36,904 nucleotides of DNA, from assembly GCA_037143175.1 (NCBI GenBank), contig JBAWZF010000028.1, positions 1 to 36,904 of the forward strand, in the 5' to 3' direction. The translations under genes and the position numbers were made by a program. The notes under the pieces were generated by a model. It saw nothing but the letters and a program-made list of their open reading frames with translations, made no database searches and was not told the origin of the DNA. Of the stretch, positions 6,014 through 15,450 are shown in pieces. Source of the DNA: a bacterium. GTDB taxonomy: Bacteria; Verrucomicrobiota; Kiritimatiellia; CAIKKV01; CAITUY01. How positions within the stretch are numbered: position 1 is the first letter of the stretch; every line of letters begins with the position of its first letter.

Positions 6014-9000
6014 ATGAGTATTTTTCTTTGGCACAAGGATATTGAAGCCCGCCTGCAATCGCGGTTGGCGGATGCCTTTGCCCAGGCTCACCTCATCCAC
6101 ATTCCCGATATCCCCGCCGCTGCCGAAGCCTGGATGGTGTGGGAACTCGCACGATGGTCCCATGCCACAGTCCTCTGGATCGCGGATGGGCCCCGCTCAC
6201 TGGAATGGATGGCACGCGACCTGCAATCCCTGACCCCTCCCGACACAGCCCCCCCGCTTGTCTTCCCGAGCTGGGAAGTACTCCCCACCAACACCGCCAC
6301 GATGCCGGATCTGGGCATCATGGGTGCCCGACTGGATACCCTGACCTCACTGGCCCCGGGTGAACCCCGCGTCATTGCCACCTGCGCCCAGGCCCTCATG
6401 GAACGTACCTTGTCACGAGAGGCATTCATGGCCCATACCCGAATCCTGAAAACAGGCGACGAAGTTGACCCCACGGAATTAACCACCCACCTGGAGCAAA
6501 GCGGGTATTCCTTCTCGGCTGAAGTCCAGTTCCAGGGAGATGCCGCGCTCCGCGGAGGCATCCTTGATATCTGGCCCCTGACCAGCCCCTGGCCAATCCG
6601 CATCGAGTTCTTTGGCTCGACCGTTGAGTCGCTCCGGACCTTTGATCCAGCTGAGCAACGGTCGCTGGCACCCGTGACGGAAGCCCTACTTCCTCCCGCC
6701 AGCGAATGGAAACTCCTGCGATCCAAGGCGGAGAATCGCGCTTTTCTTTTTGACCACCTTCGAGCCCGGCCTGGCTCCCTGTTGACAAACACGCCATCAC
6801 TCCAAGACGGCTCGGCAGGGACGCCTCGCCCTACCGACATCATCGTTATCTGGGCTGATAAGGATTCCATACTGGCTCACACAGCCACCTATGAGGAGGC
6901 TGTTCGTGAAGCCAAAGCCAGTGCCTTTGTTGAACGGCTCGCCGCCATGGAGGCCGCCCTGCTGGCGCGCTCCGCCTTACGGCAGGTCTTCATGGGCTCG
7001 CGACCGGATGAGCCCTGCCCCCTGCTCGCTCTTGATTTTCAACCCGTGGAGCCCATCCCCTCCATTACCGGGCGGCACGTCCTGCATCCGGACGCCATTG
7101 AGACCAGTCGTCGCAAGTTTCTCACAGCCACCGCCGCCAGCCTTGTCAACGGTACCCAAACGGCGTTCTTCTTTGACAGTGAAGGCACCCACACCCGTTT
7201 TGAAGACGTTTACGGAGCCATCTTCAAGGAGGCCAAGCCCGACATCATCATGGCGCCACTGACTGGTGGATTCGCCAGTACTGAGTTCAATCTGATGGTC
7301 GTGGCTGAACCGGATCTCTATGGCCGCAAAATTCAGCGGAAACGCCTTCCCTCCCGCAAGACACAGGCCGGTGGTGGCACCCGGATTACGGACTGGACGG
7401 ATATGGAGCCGGGCAATCTGGTGGTGCATATTGATCACGGGGTTGGCCGCTACCTCGGCTTGCACGAAATCACCATGGGCAATCAGCTTCAGGAAGCCTT
7501 GGCCATCGAGTATGCCGAGGGAGCCAAACTTTATGTCCCCGTTTCCCATGCCCATCTTCTGACCCGTTATGTGGGCGTGGGCAAACACACGACTCCGCTG
7601 CACCAACTTGGCGGCAAACGCTGGATCCATGAAAAACTTGCGGCTCAGCATGCCGTGCAGGATATGGCCTCATCCCTGCTCGAAATTCAGGCGGCGCGCG
7701 ATTCCCAGGAAGGCTTTGCCTTTCCCCCTGACAACCCCTGGCAACACGAACTGGAGGCCTCGTTCCCGTATCAGGAAACCGATGACCAGGAATCGGCCAT
7801 CCGCGAAGCAAAAAAAGATATGGAGTCCAAGCGCCCCATGGATCGACTCCTGTGCGGTGATGCCGGGTACGGCAAAACCGAAGTGGCCATACGCCTCGCC
7901 TTCAAAGCCGTTATGTCGGGCAAACAGGTTGCCGTCCTGGTCCCCACCACCATCCTGGCCCAGCAACATTTCCAGACCTTCTCGGAACGTATGGCACCCT
8001 TTCCCATCCGGATCGAAATGCTCAGTCGCTTCTGCACCCGCGGGGAATGCACCCGAGTGATTCAAGGTCTGGCTGAAGGCAAGGTAGATATTGTAATCGG
8101 CACCCACGCCCTGATACAGCCCACCATCGTGTTCAAGGATCTCGGACTGGTGGTTATTGATGAAGAACAAAAGTTCGGCGTCCTCCATAAGGAACGTTTC
8201 AAACACATCCGCCGGCTGGTGGATGTCCTGACCCTCACCGCCACTCCGATCCCCCGCACACTTTATATGAGCATGACGGGGGCCCGTGATTTGAGCACTA
8301 TCCAGACGCCGCCCCAGGAACGACTGGCCGTCGAAACCATCGTCACGCCTGACTCCGATGCGGTGATACGTGAGGCTATCCTGCGTGAGCTGAACCGGGA
8401 AGGCCAGGTCTTCTTCCTGCATAACCGGGTACACAGTATTGAACGACTGCGCGAGCGGATTCAGCACCTGGTGCCCGAGGCCCGGATCGGGGTCGGTCAC
8501 GGCCAGATGGCCGCGGGTGCCCTGGAGGAAGTGATGAGGGACTTCGCCCAGGGAGAATTTGACGTCCTCCTCTGCACCACCATTATTGAAAGCGGACTGG
8601 ATATTCCCAATGCCAACACCATTCTGATTGACCGCGCGGATCGTTTCGGACTGGCCGAACTCTATCAATTACGGGGCCGCGTGGGGCGATCCAAGCACAA
8701 AGCTTATGCCTATATGCTATTGCCGACGCAGGCCCATGTAGATCCCACCGCGCGGAAACGCATCCAAGCCATCAAGCAATACTCCGGCGCTGGCACGGGC
8801 TTCCGGCTGGCGATGCGTGATCTGGAGATCCGGGGCGCGGGAAATCTACTGGGGGCCAGTCAGAGCGGTCACATCGCCGCCGTCGGCTTCGGCCTCTATT
8901 GCCAACTCCTGCGCCATACCATCGCCCAGAAAAAAGGCGAGCCCCTGCCGCCTGTCATTGATGTCGATATCATCCTCGACTTTCTTAGCCTGTCTCCTTC

Positions 9001-9370
9001 TGACACCGGGGCCAACCACTCTGCCATCATCCCGGCCACTTATATTGAGGATGAACGCTTGCGGGTGGGCATGTACCGGCGTATTGCTGAAACGGGGTTT
9101 GTTAAGGAAGTACGTGCCTTGCGCAACAGCTTCCGCGATCGTTTTGGCCCGATCCCGGCTGAATGTGAGCGGCTTCTCAAACTCGCTGAAATCCGCATTC
9201 TGGCGGCAGGGAAAAAGATTAAATCCATCGAAGTCGAGGATGCCAAGATCATGCTCAAGCGCCATAACGACTACCTGATGCTGCCGGGTGGGCGATTCCC
9301 CCGCCTGAAATCAACCTCCCCGGATGACCGGCTGGATGAAATCCGCAGTTACATCAGGAAATTAGAGTGA
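6014..9370 (+). CDS. mfd: transcription-repair coupling factor
   Basis: An 1118-residue protein (E. coli Mfd has 1148) that removes RNA polymerase stalled at lesions and recruits UvrA for nucleotide excision repair. In order: a UvrB-homology N-terminal region (about 1-340), a CarD-like RNA polymerase interaction domain near 460-530 (VVHIDHGVGRYLGL), the RecG-like translocase with Walker A GDAGYGKTE (about 614-622), DEEQ (near 716), LTATPIPRTLYM, the RecA2 motifs GLDIPNANTIL and QLRGRVGRS, and the C-terminal TRCF domain. Length and motifs are intact, so it should be functional. Its own promoter appears leaderless. An imperfect palindrome at 6814-6835 lies inside the frame in a variable part of the UvrB-like region. 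The downstream porin gene overlaps or follows closely, an unusual partner. Confidence 0.97.
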   Translation: MSIFLWHKDIEARLQSRLADAFAQAHLIHIPDIPAAAEAWMVWELARWSHATVLWIADGPRSLEWMARDLQSLTPPDTAPPLVFPSWEVLPTNTATMPDLGIMGARLDTLTSLAPGEPRVIATCAQALMERTLSREAFMAHTRILKTGDEVDPTELTTHLEQSGYSFSAEVQFQGDAALRGGILDIWPLTSPWPIRIEFFGSTVESLRTFDPAEQRSLAPVTEALLPPASEWKLLRSKAENRAFLFDHLRARPGSLLTNTPSLQDGSAGTPRPTDIIVIWADKDSILAHTATYEEAVREAKASAFVERLAAMEAALLARSALRQVFMGSRPDEPCPLLALDFQPVEPIPSITGRHVLHPDAIETSRRKFLTATAASLVNGTQTAFFFDSEGTHTRFEDVYGAIFKEAKPDIIMAPLTGGFASTEFNLMVVAEPDLYGRKIQRKRLPSRKTQAGGGTRITDWTDMEPGNLVVHIDHGVGRYLGLHEITMGNQLQEALAIEYAEGAKLYVPVSHAHLLTRYVGVGKHTTPLHQLGGKRWIHEKLAAQHAVQDMASSLLEIQAARDSQEGFAFPPDNPWQHELEASFPYQETDDQESAIREAKKDMESKRPMDRLLCGDAGYGKTEVAIRLAFKAVMSGKQVAVLVPTTILAQQHFQTFSERMAPFPIRIEMLSRFCTRGECTRVIQGLAEGKVDIVIGTHALIQPTIVFKDLGLVVIDEEQKFGVLHKERFKHIRRLVDVLTLTATPIPRTLYMSMTGARDLSTIQTPPQERLAVETIVTPDSDAVIREAILRELNREGQVFFLHNRVHSIERLRERIQHLVPEARIGVGHGQMAAGALEEVMRDFAQGEFDVLLCTTIIESGLDIPNANTILIDRADRFGLAELYQLRGRVGRSKHKAYAYMLLPTQAHVDPTARKRIQAIKQYSGAGTGFRLAMRDLEIRGAGNLLGASQSGHIAAVGFGLYCQLLRHTIAQKKGEPLPPVIDVDIILDFLSLSPSDTGANHSAIIPATYIEDERLRVGMYRRIAETGFVKEVRALRNSFRDRFGPIPAECERLLKLAEIRILAAGKKIKSIEVEDAKIMLKRHNDYLMLPGGRFPRLKSTSPDDRLDEIRSYIRKLE
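6814..6835. repeat. imperfect palindrome inside the mfd frame
   Basis: GGCAGGG (6814-6820) and CCCTACC (6829-6835) pair at 6 of 7 positions around ACGCCTCG. The segment is G+C rich and encodes a short Ser/Gly/Pro-rich stretch between conserved parts of Mfd. It looks like a palindromic repeat element tolerated inside the coding sequence, but only one copy is visible here. Confidence 0.3.
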
Positions 9371-9435
9371 CTCTTCTTGTATCCGTGGCCAATTTTATGG
9401 CAAGCTTCAAACCCCATGCAAAACCATACGAAAGA

Positions 9436-10866
9436 ATGATGAATATGAACCACAGTATGCCTTTTCTGAGACTCTCCCTACTTACCCTCCTCCTAACCGC
9501 AGGTTCAGCCCGCGCTGAAAATATCACCGCCGTTCGTTATGGAGGCGATGAGCGGGCACGCTGGGAATATTTCGACCATATCCCGAGCAAGGTGGATGTG
9601 CCAGCCTACAGCCGTGGTGGCGAAAATGACTACTTCAGATTCCGAACCCGGCTCTGGACTGAACTCGACATTCTTCCCTCCGTCACAGCCAAAGCCAGGG
9701 TCGTGAATGAAGTCCGTTCATGGGTCTATCCCGACATGTCCCAGAAACCCCAACGCTCCTCGTCGGAGTGGCCGGACGAGTTTGTTTTCGATAATCTTTA
9801 CCTGGAAGCCCGGGATCTTCTCGACAAGACGGTGGATATTCGCGCCGGCCGCCAGGAACTCCAGTACGGGAATGGCCGGGTTATGCTTGACGGCACCCCT
9901 GGCGACGGATCTCGTACACTGTATTTCAATGCCGCCAAGGCGACGGTCAAATCGATTCCCGATTCCCAATTGGATCTCTTCGGCATCTATAATCCACCTG
10001 AAGACCAGTTAGCCATCAATGGCGCGCAGCGCGACTTATCGGCTTTTGCCAGGGCCCCGGAGGGCGTCACAGAAAGTGGTGCCGGAATGTATCTTAAAAA
10101 TTCCACCCTCAAGACCCTGCCCCTTGAGGCGTACTTGATTTTCAAGCGGGAAAGCGCCTATGACCAACCCGTAAAACCGGATGCTAGCGGAAAGTTTGCA
10201 ACCCCCACCTATGCGTGGCAAACCCTGGACACCTCTGCCAAAGTATTACGGAACCCTGACAATGACATCGAAACGGCGGGCTTCCGGTTGATGCCGGTGT
10301 TCAACGACACCCTGACCGGAAATCTGGAAGTTGCCGGTCAATATGGACAACATGGCGACACGGACATGCACGGTTATATGGTGGATGCCTACCTGGCGCA
10401 GAAGTTCGCCTCAGCTCCCGCCACGCCCGTTCTTAAAGGAGGTGTTTACCTACTCTCCGGCGACGACCCGAATACGGCCACAGATGAGGGATGGAATCCC
10501 CTTTGGGCGCGTTGTCCGCAAAGCAGCGAACTGCTCGTCTTCGCTTATGACGCAGAACAATCCGCGTTCCGGTGGTCGAACCTGATCAACCCCAATCTCA
10601 GCCTCTCCATCACCCCGACCAAACGGACAAAAACCACCGCCACAATCCATTATCTGGCAGCTATGGAGGCGGATGGAAACGGGGGCGGCCGTGAACGCGG
10701 ATGGATGGGTCAGTTAAGGCAGGACTTCACACTGGCCGAAAACGCCCTTCGTCCGAAGGACAAATTGACAACTTATTTTCTACTTGAATGCCTGGAGCCC
10801 GGAAACTACTACAAAAATACCGATACCGCTGTTTTCGCCCGGTGGGAAATTCTTTACGCATTCTAA
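9436..10866 (+). CDS. alginate-export-type outer-membrane beta-barrel protein
   Basis: About 476 residues starting with a signal peptide (hydrophobic core 10-22, cleavage predicted after ARA at 25-27). The mature part is rich in amphipathic beta strands and ends in a terminal Phe (WEILYAF), the usual C-terminal signature of outer-membrane barrels. Blocks such as FRFRTRLWTELD and DIRAGRQELQYGNGRVMLDG are typical of the alginate_exp family, whose founder AlgE lets alginate cross the outer membrane; other members are general anion or sugar porins. No alginate synthesis genes are nearby, so the substrate is unknown. The ATG at 9436 places the signal peptide correctly. A GTG at 9367 overlapping the mfd stop would add 23 unlikely residues. 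It is probably expressed with mfd by read-through. Confidence 0.78.
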   Translation: MMNMNHSMPFLRLSLLTLLLTAGSARAENITAVRYGGDERARWEYFDHIPSKVDVPAYSRGGENDYFRFRTRLWTELDILPSVTAKARVVNEVRSWVYPDMSQKPQRSSSEWPDEFVFDNLYLEARDLLDKTVDIRAGRQELQYGNGRVMLDGTPGDGSRTLYFNAAKATVKSIPDSQLDLFGIYNPPEDQLAINGAQRDLSAFARAPEGVTESGAGMYLKNSTLKTLPLEAYLIFKRESAYDQPVKPDASGKFATPTYAWQTLDTSAKVLRNPDNDIETAGFRLMPVFNDTLTGNLEVAGQYGQHGDTDMHGYMVDAYLAQKFASAPATPVLKGGVYLLSGDDPNTATDEGWNPLWARCPQSSELLVFAYDAEQSAFRWSNLINPNLSLSITPTKRTKTTATIHYLAAMEADGNGGGRERGWMGQLRQDFTLAENALRPKDKLTTYFLLECLEPGNYYKNTDTAVFARWEILYAF

Positions 10867-10869
10867 AAA

Positions 10870-11378
10870 CTAACCCTGTCTCCTTTTTTCAGTGTATTTT
10901 CCTCGCTTGATCGCGTCACTGCCAAAGGATTGGCGCAAGGCATCCACAACCTGATCCAGCTTCTTGTTCCGGCTATCCTGCGCCTTGCTGGCCAGATCGT
11001 CAAAAAGCTCCTGCTGGGCCGGGACGGCCTGATCCGGGGCCACCAGATTGGATACCCCGAAACCCACCAACCGGATAGGTCGCACGATATGTTCGTTCGA
11101 ATGGCCATAATTTGACTAGAAATTTCGGCATACCGATCCATCCGGGGTGGCACAAAGATGGCATGAGGACAGAGTTTGCCGGCCGTGCGCGATGGCATGG
11201 CGGAATGGATCCCAAACCGGCGGGCTTCATAGGAGCAGGTTGCAACCACCCCGCGCTGATCAGGTGGAGAGCCGACGACCAAGGGTAGCCCCCGCCACTC
11301 AGGATGATCCAGCGCCTCAATAGCCGCATAGAAAGCGTCCATATCCACATGCAGAATGGTTAGAAGTGGAGTGTTCAC
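10870..11378 (-). pseudogene. dinB: dinB (DNA polymerase IV) remnant with internal deletion
   Basis: The first ~93 codons from the GTG at 11378 read as the N-terminus of a Y-family polymerase: HVDMDAFYAAIE with the first catalytic Asp, then VVATCSYEARRFGIHSAMPS and the RYAEISSQIM block. Near 11080-11110 the homology jumps to another frame that reads RPIRLVGFGVSNL through QQELFDD and ends at 10870, the extreme C-terminus of DinB's little-finger domain. About 200 middle residues, including the SxDE catalytic motif, thumb and most of the little finger, are absent, so no polymerase can be made. The simplest reading is a deletion of about 0.6 kb that also shifted the frame; an assembly collapse is the alternative. 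The start overlaps the kinase stop as GTGA. Confidence 0.85.
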
Positions 11379-12505
11379 TTCACGATTTTCGTCAGGTAGG
11401 ACTCCAATTCACGCCCGTATTCCGAATCTTTGCCGGCATAAACCAATTGTTTGTGAACGTGCAGCAAGCCATCCGGGCCGGAATCCACTTCGCTAACGGA
11501 ACTGAACCGATCCGCCGGGTTGGGTGCCAGCATTTTGCGCAAGGTGTGAACAAAACGCTCATTCTGGCGAACATAGTCAGGAAGGAGGCCTGGCAACCTC
11601 TCTGCCAGTGTCCGTTTGAACCGCAATAATTCATCTTCATCCATCGCCGGATCACAAATGGATTCGCCCCGGAGCATTTCAAGACACACAAGTCCGGCAC
11701 TGAAAATATCCGATTGAACCTGGGGCGACTTCCGTTCATGAATCTCCGGGGCCATATAGATGGGGGTTCCCAACAACCAATTGGATTTTTCCCCGATCAG
11801 GACTGCCCGCCCGAAATCCACCAATTTCACATAGCCTAACCGGTCGATCATGACGTTGCCGGGCTTGATATCACAATGAACAAATCCCGCTGAATTCAAG
11901 GCTTCCATCCCGCGCAGCATCATCCGCATAATATAGATGGCAACCCCGGGCTGCACAAAAATCTTACGTCCACCAAGCCTGAAAATCACATCCGTAAAAC
12001 GAGCCCACTCATTAGGAGTACTTCGCAAACGTGCCGTCGAGAGGTGAGCCCCATCCAGAAACTGCTTCATATCCACGCCATCTATTCCATCCATCTGGAG
12101 GTAGCCGATCCCGCAGGTTTCCTCATAATTGTCGCGGGAGACAAGATTGGGGCTCTGCATGGCCTGAAGCCGCGAGGTTTGAACCGCGATACGGCCCATA
12201 TCAGTCCAATATAATTCAGGATTCGGATAATTACCCGGGTCGAATAATTTGATGGCATGCCGGGTCACACAGCCCCGGGCACCCTGCCGCAGAGCCAGGA
12301 ATACGATCCCCTGCCGTCCGCGCCCCAACTCCTTTATGAATTGATAGGAGGCGGGGTAGTAAATGGCTTTAGCCCGGATGATGGCTTCGTAGTTTTCCCG
12401 CAATTGCTCAAGCGTCATAGGGGAAAACGTTCCGGACACCTGCGGCAAATACATGGATTGCGCGGCAACATCCAAAACAGTATCCGACATTTCAGTATCA
12501 TTCAT
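11375..12505 (-). CDS. Hanks-type serine/threonine protein kinase
   Basis: A 376-residue eukaryotic-like protein kinase with no transmembrane segment or sensor domain, so probably cytoplasmic. Visible elements are the glycine loop ELGRGRQGIVF (59-69), the ATP lysine K86 (HAIKLF), the catalytic loop HCDIKPGNV (210-218; Cys replaces the usual Arg of HRD), DFG (230-232) and the APE region in GTPIYMAPEI. The key catalytic Lys and Asp residues are present, so activity is likely, and the missing HRD arginine suggests it does not need activation-loop phosphorylation (inference). About 50 residues precede the kinase domain. It lies between rlmB (2-nt gap) and dinB (4-nt overlap), in one operon. Its substrate is unknown. 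Confidence 0.9.
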   Translation of the reverse strand: MNDTEMSDTVLDVAAQSMYLPQVSGTFSPMTLEQLRENYEAIIRAKAIYYPASYQFIKELGRGRQGIVFLALRQGARGCVTRHAIKLFDPGNYPNPELYWTDMGRIAVQTSRLQAMQSPNLVSRDNYEETCGIGYLQMDGIDGVDMKQFLDGAHLSTARLRSTPNEWARFTDVIFRLGGRKIFVQPGVAIYIMRMMLRGMEALNSAGFVHCDIKPGNVMIDRLGYVKLVDFGRAVLIGEKSNWLLGTPIYMAPEIHERKSPQVQSDIFSAGLVCLEMLRGESICDPAMDEDELLRFKRTLAERLPGLLPDYVRQNERFVHTLRKMLAPNPADRFSSVSEVDSGPDGLLHVHKQLVYAGKDSEYGRELESYLTKIVK

Positions 12506-12507
12506 AA

Positions 12508-13272
12508 TTATATTGCGGCCTGCCCTTGCCGGCGGCGAACTTCAAACATCGCGATGGCGGCAGCCACGGCCGCATTGAGTGAGCCCACATGGCCCCGCAT
12601 CGGCAGCCGGATCACGACATCACAGGTTTCGCGGATCAATTTACCCAGGCCTTCCTCTTCACTCCCCACGACCACCCCGATGGGGCCCGTCAAATCGGCC
12701 TCCTCGTAGGACACGGCTTCACTGCTACCTTCAAGTCCCACCAGCCGCACCCCCTCCTCTTTGAGGGTCAACATCGCCTGGTGTAAATTCACCACCTGTG
12801 CCACCGGCACATACTCGGTGGCACCGGCCGAAGCCCGTACGACCGCCGGGGTCACTGAAACCGCCCGATGCCGCGCAATAACCACCCCATTCACACCGGC
12901 GGCATCCGCCGAACGGATCATGGAACCCAGATTCTGGGGATCCTGCACATGATCCACCAATAACATCAGCAACGGTAATTTGCGCAGTTTTGACTCTTCT
13001 ATCAAATCCGCAAGCTCAGCATAGGGATATTCCGCAACCATGGCGGCCACCCCCTGATGATTCCCTCCACGGCAAAGCCGATCCAACTCGAACAGTGCCA
13101 TCGACTGAATCTCCAAGGAGCGTTTTTCGGCCAGCTTGAGAAGTTGCACAATGGCGGCCGAGGATTGACGGACATTATTCGCCATCAATAGCCGCTTCAC
13201 GTCGCGACGCCCGGCTCTCAACAATTCACATACGGGCTGCCGCCCATAAACAATCTCTGGTTCATTTGACAT
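12508..13272 (-). CDS. rlmB: SpoU-family 23S rRNA 2'-O-methyltransferase
   Basis: A 254-residue SPOUT methyltransferase of the TrmH/RlmB group, which methylates the 2'-OH of G2251 in the 23S rRNA peptidyl-transferase loop. The N-terminal substrate-binding domain begins with YGRQPVCELL. The catalytic domain carries the three SpoU motifs: DHVQDPQNLGSMIRSADAAG, GVVVGSEEEGLG and LPMRGHVGSLNAAVAAAI, whose trefoil knot binds S-adenosylmethionine. I chose the ATG at 13272 (MSNEPEIVYG); an ATG at 13296 would add eight residues. No ribosome binding site is seen, and a weak promoter with a -10 box 6 nt upstream suggests a leaderless start. It heads the rlmB-kinase-dinB operon. TrmH or another SpoU paralogue is possible, but the N-terminal YGRxPV block favours RlmB. 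Confidence 0.9.
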   Translation of the reverse strand: MSNEPEIVYGRQPVCELLRAGRRDVKRLLMANNVRQSSAAIVQLLKLAEKRSLEIQSMALFELDRLCRGGNHQGVAAMVAEYPYAELADLIEESKLRKLPLLMLLVDHVQDPQNLGSMIRSADAAGVNGVVIARHRAVSVTPAVVRASAGATEYVPVAQVVNLHQAMLTLKEEGVRLVGLEGSSEAVSYEEADLTGPIGVVVGSEEEGLGKLIRETCDVVIRLPMRGHVGSLNAAVAAAIAMFEVRRRQGQAAI

Positions 13273-13278
13273 GGCGCA

Positions 13279-13307
13279 AGGATACACAGAGCCCATTCAG
13301 AAAACAA
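13279..13307 (-). promoter_or_regulatory. weak candidate rlmB promoter, leaderless start
   Basis: On the minus strand TTGTTT (13307-13302), a 17-nt spacer and TATCCT (13284-13279) are followed after 6 nt by the ATG at 13272. The boxes match consensus only moderately (3 and 4 of 6), but the spacing repeats that seen at mfd. Confidence 0.3.
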
Positions 13308-13363
13308 TAGCAAGCCCAGCAGACAGCAGGGCAGGATTCCGGAAAATTACTCCCCTACAAAGC

Positions 13364-13392
13364 TTGCTGATCTAATATATTTTTGATATACC
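13364..13392 (+). promoter_or_regulatory. candidate purA promoter
   Basis: TTGCTG (13364-13369), a 17-nt spacer and TATACC (13387-13392) precede purA by about 37 nt in an A+T-rich part of the divergent rlmB-purA interval. Unlike the neighbouring genes, purA has an AAAGGA ribosome binding site. An overlapping TAATAT at 13374-13379 is an alternative -10 box. Confidence 0.3.
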
Positions 13393-13417
13393 ACCGCCTT
13401 CATCCGCCGTGAACTGA

Positions 13418-14707
<1,290 letters not shown>

Positions 14708-14712
14708 CGGAT

Positions 14713-15450
14713 ATGGCAAACGCCTCAACACCAGCCCCCGCCGAGCCTGCCAAAAGTCCGACGCACGTTGCCATCATCATGGATGGCAACGGACGCTGGG
14801 CCAAGCAGCGGGGACTGATCCGGTCGAAGGGGCATGAAAAAGGCACCGAATCGGTTCGTGCCGCCATCCGGGCCTGCCGGAAGCTGGGCATCCGTTATCT
14901 CACCTTATATGCATTCAGCGTGGAAAACTGGAGCCGGCCCAAGGCGGAAATCGACGCCTTGATGGCCTTACTTAAGAAATTCCTGCGTGACGAGGTCAAG
15001 GAACTGCATGAGAACAAGGTTCGGCTCCGGGCCATCGGACGACTCAGCGATCTCCCCGAATCCGTCCGGCACGAACTCACCAAGGCCATGCAGGCTACGG
15101 AACATTACACGGAGGCTACCCTGGTGCTTGCCTTGAGTTATGGGGGGCGTACGGAAATTGCACATGCGGCCCAGGAGCTGGCCAGACAAGTCAAAGCCGG
15201 TACACTTGATCCCGAGGCGATTGACGAAGCCTCTATCGCCGCCCATCTTTATGCCCCGGACATACCGGATCCCGACCTGATGATTCGGACCAGCGGTGAA
15301 ATGCGAATCAGTAATTTCCTACTCTGGCAATTGTCTTATTCCGAACTTTATATCACCGACACTCTGTGGCCGGACTTCAGGGAAGAGCATATGGTGAAGG
15401 CCATTGAAGAATATTCCCGACGACACCGTCGGTTTGGAGGACTGGTATGA
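14713..15450 (+). CDS. uppS: undecaprenyl diphosphate synthase
   Basis: A 245-residue cis-prenyltransferase that condenses isopentenyl units onto farnesyl diphosphate to make the C55 carrier for peptidoglycan and O-antigen. Signatures include AIIMDGNGRWAKQRGL near residue 20 (catalytic Asp and diphosphate-binding residues), YLTLYAFSVENWSRP, and the C-terminal PDLMIRTSGE.RISNFLLWQ...YITDTLWPDF block. The length is normal. A short 15-residue Ala/Pro-rich lead precedes the conserved core. It overlaps cdsA by the four bases ATGA, implying translational coupling. Its substrate comes from the MEP pathway, two genes of which (dxr, ispG) follow in the same operon. Confidence 0.96.
   Translation: MANASTPAPAEPAKSPTHVAIIMDGNGRWAKQRGLIRSKGHEKGTESVRAAIRACRKLGIRYLTLYAFSVENWSRPKAEIDALMALLKKFLRDEVKELHENKVRLRAIGRLSDLPESVRHELTKAMQATEHYTEATLVLALSYGGRTEIAHAAQELARQVKAGTLDPEAIDEASIAAHLYAPDIPDPDLMIRTSGEMRISNFLLWQLSYSELYITDTLWPDFREEHMVKAIEEYSRRHRRFGGLV

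Noticed and set aside
7670-8668. 332-codon open frame antisense to mfd
   Set aside because: It mirrors the conserved translocase domain of Mfd, has no recognisable domain and reflects codon bias in G+C-rich DNA.
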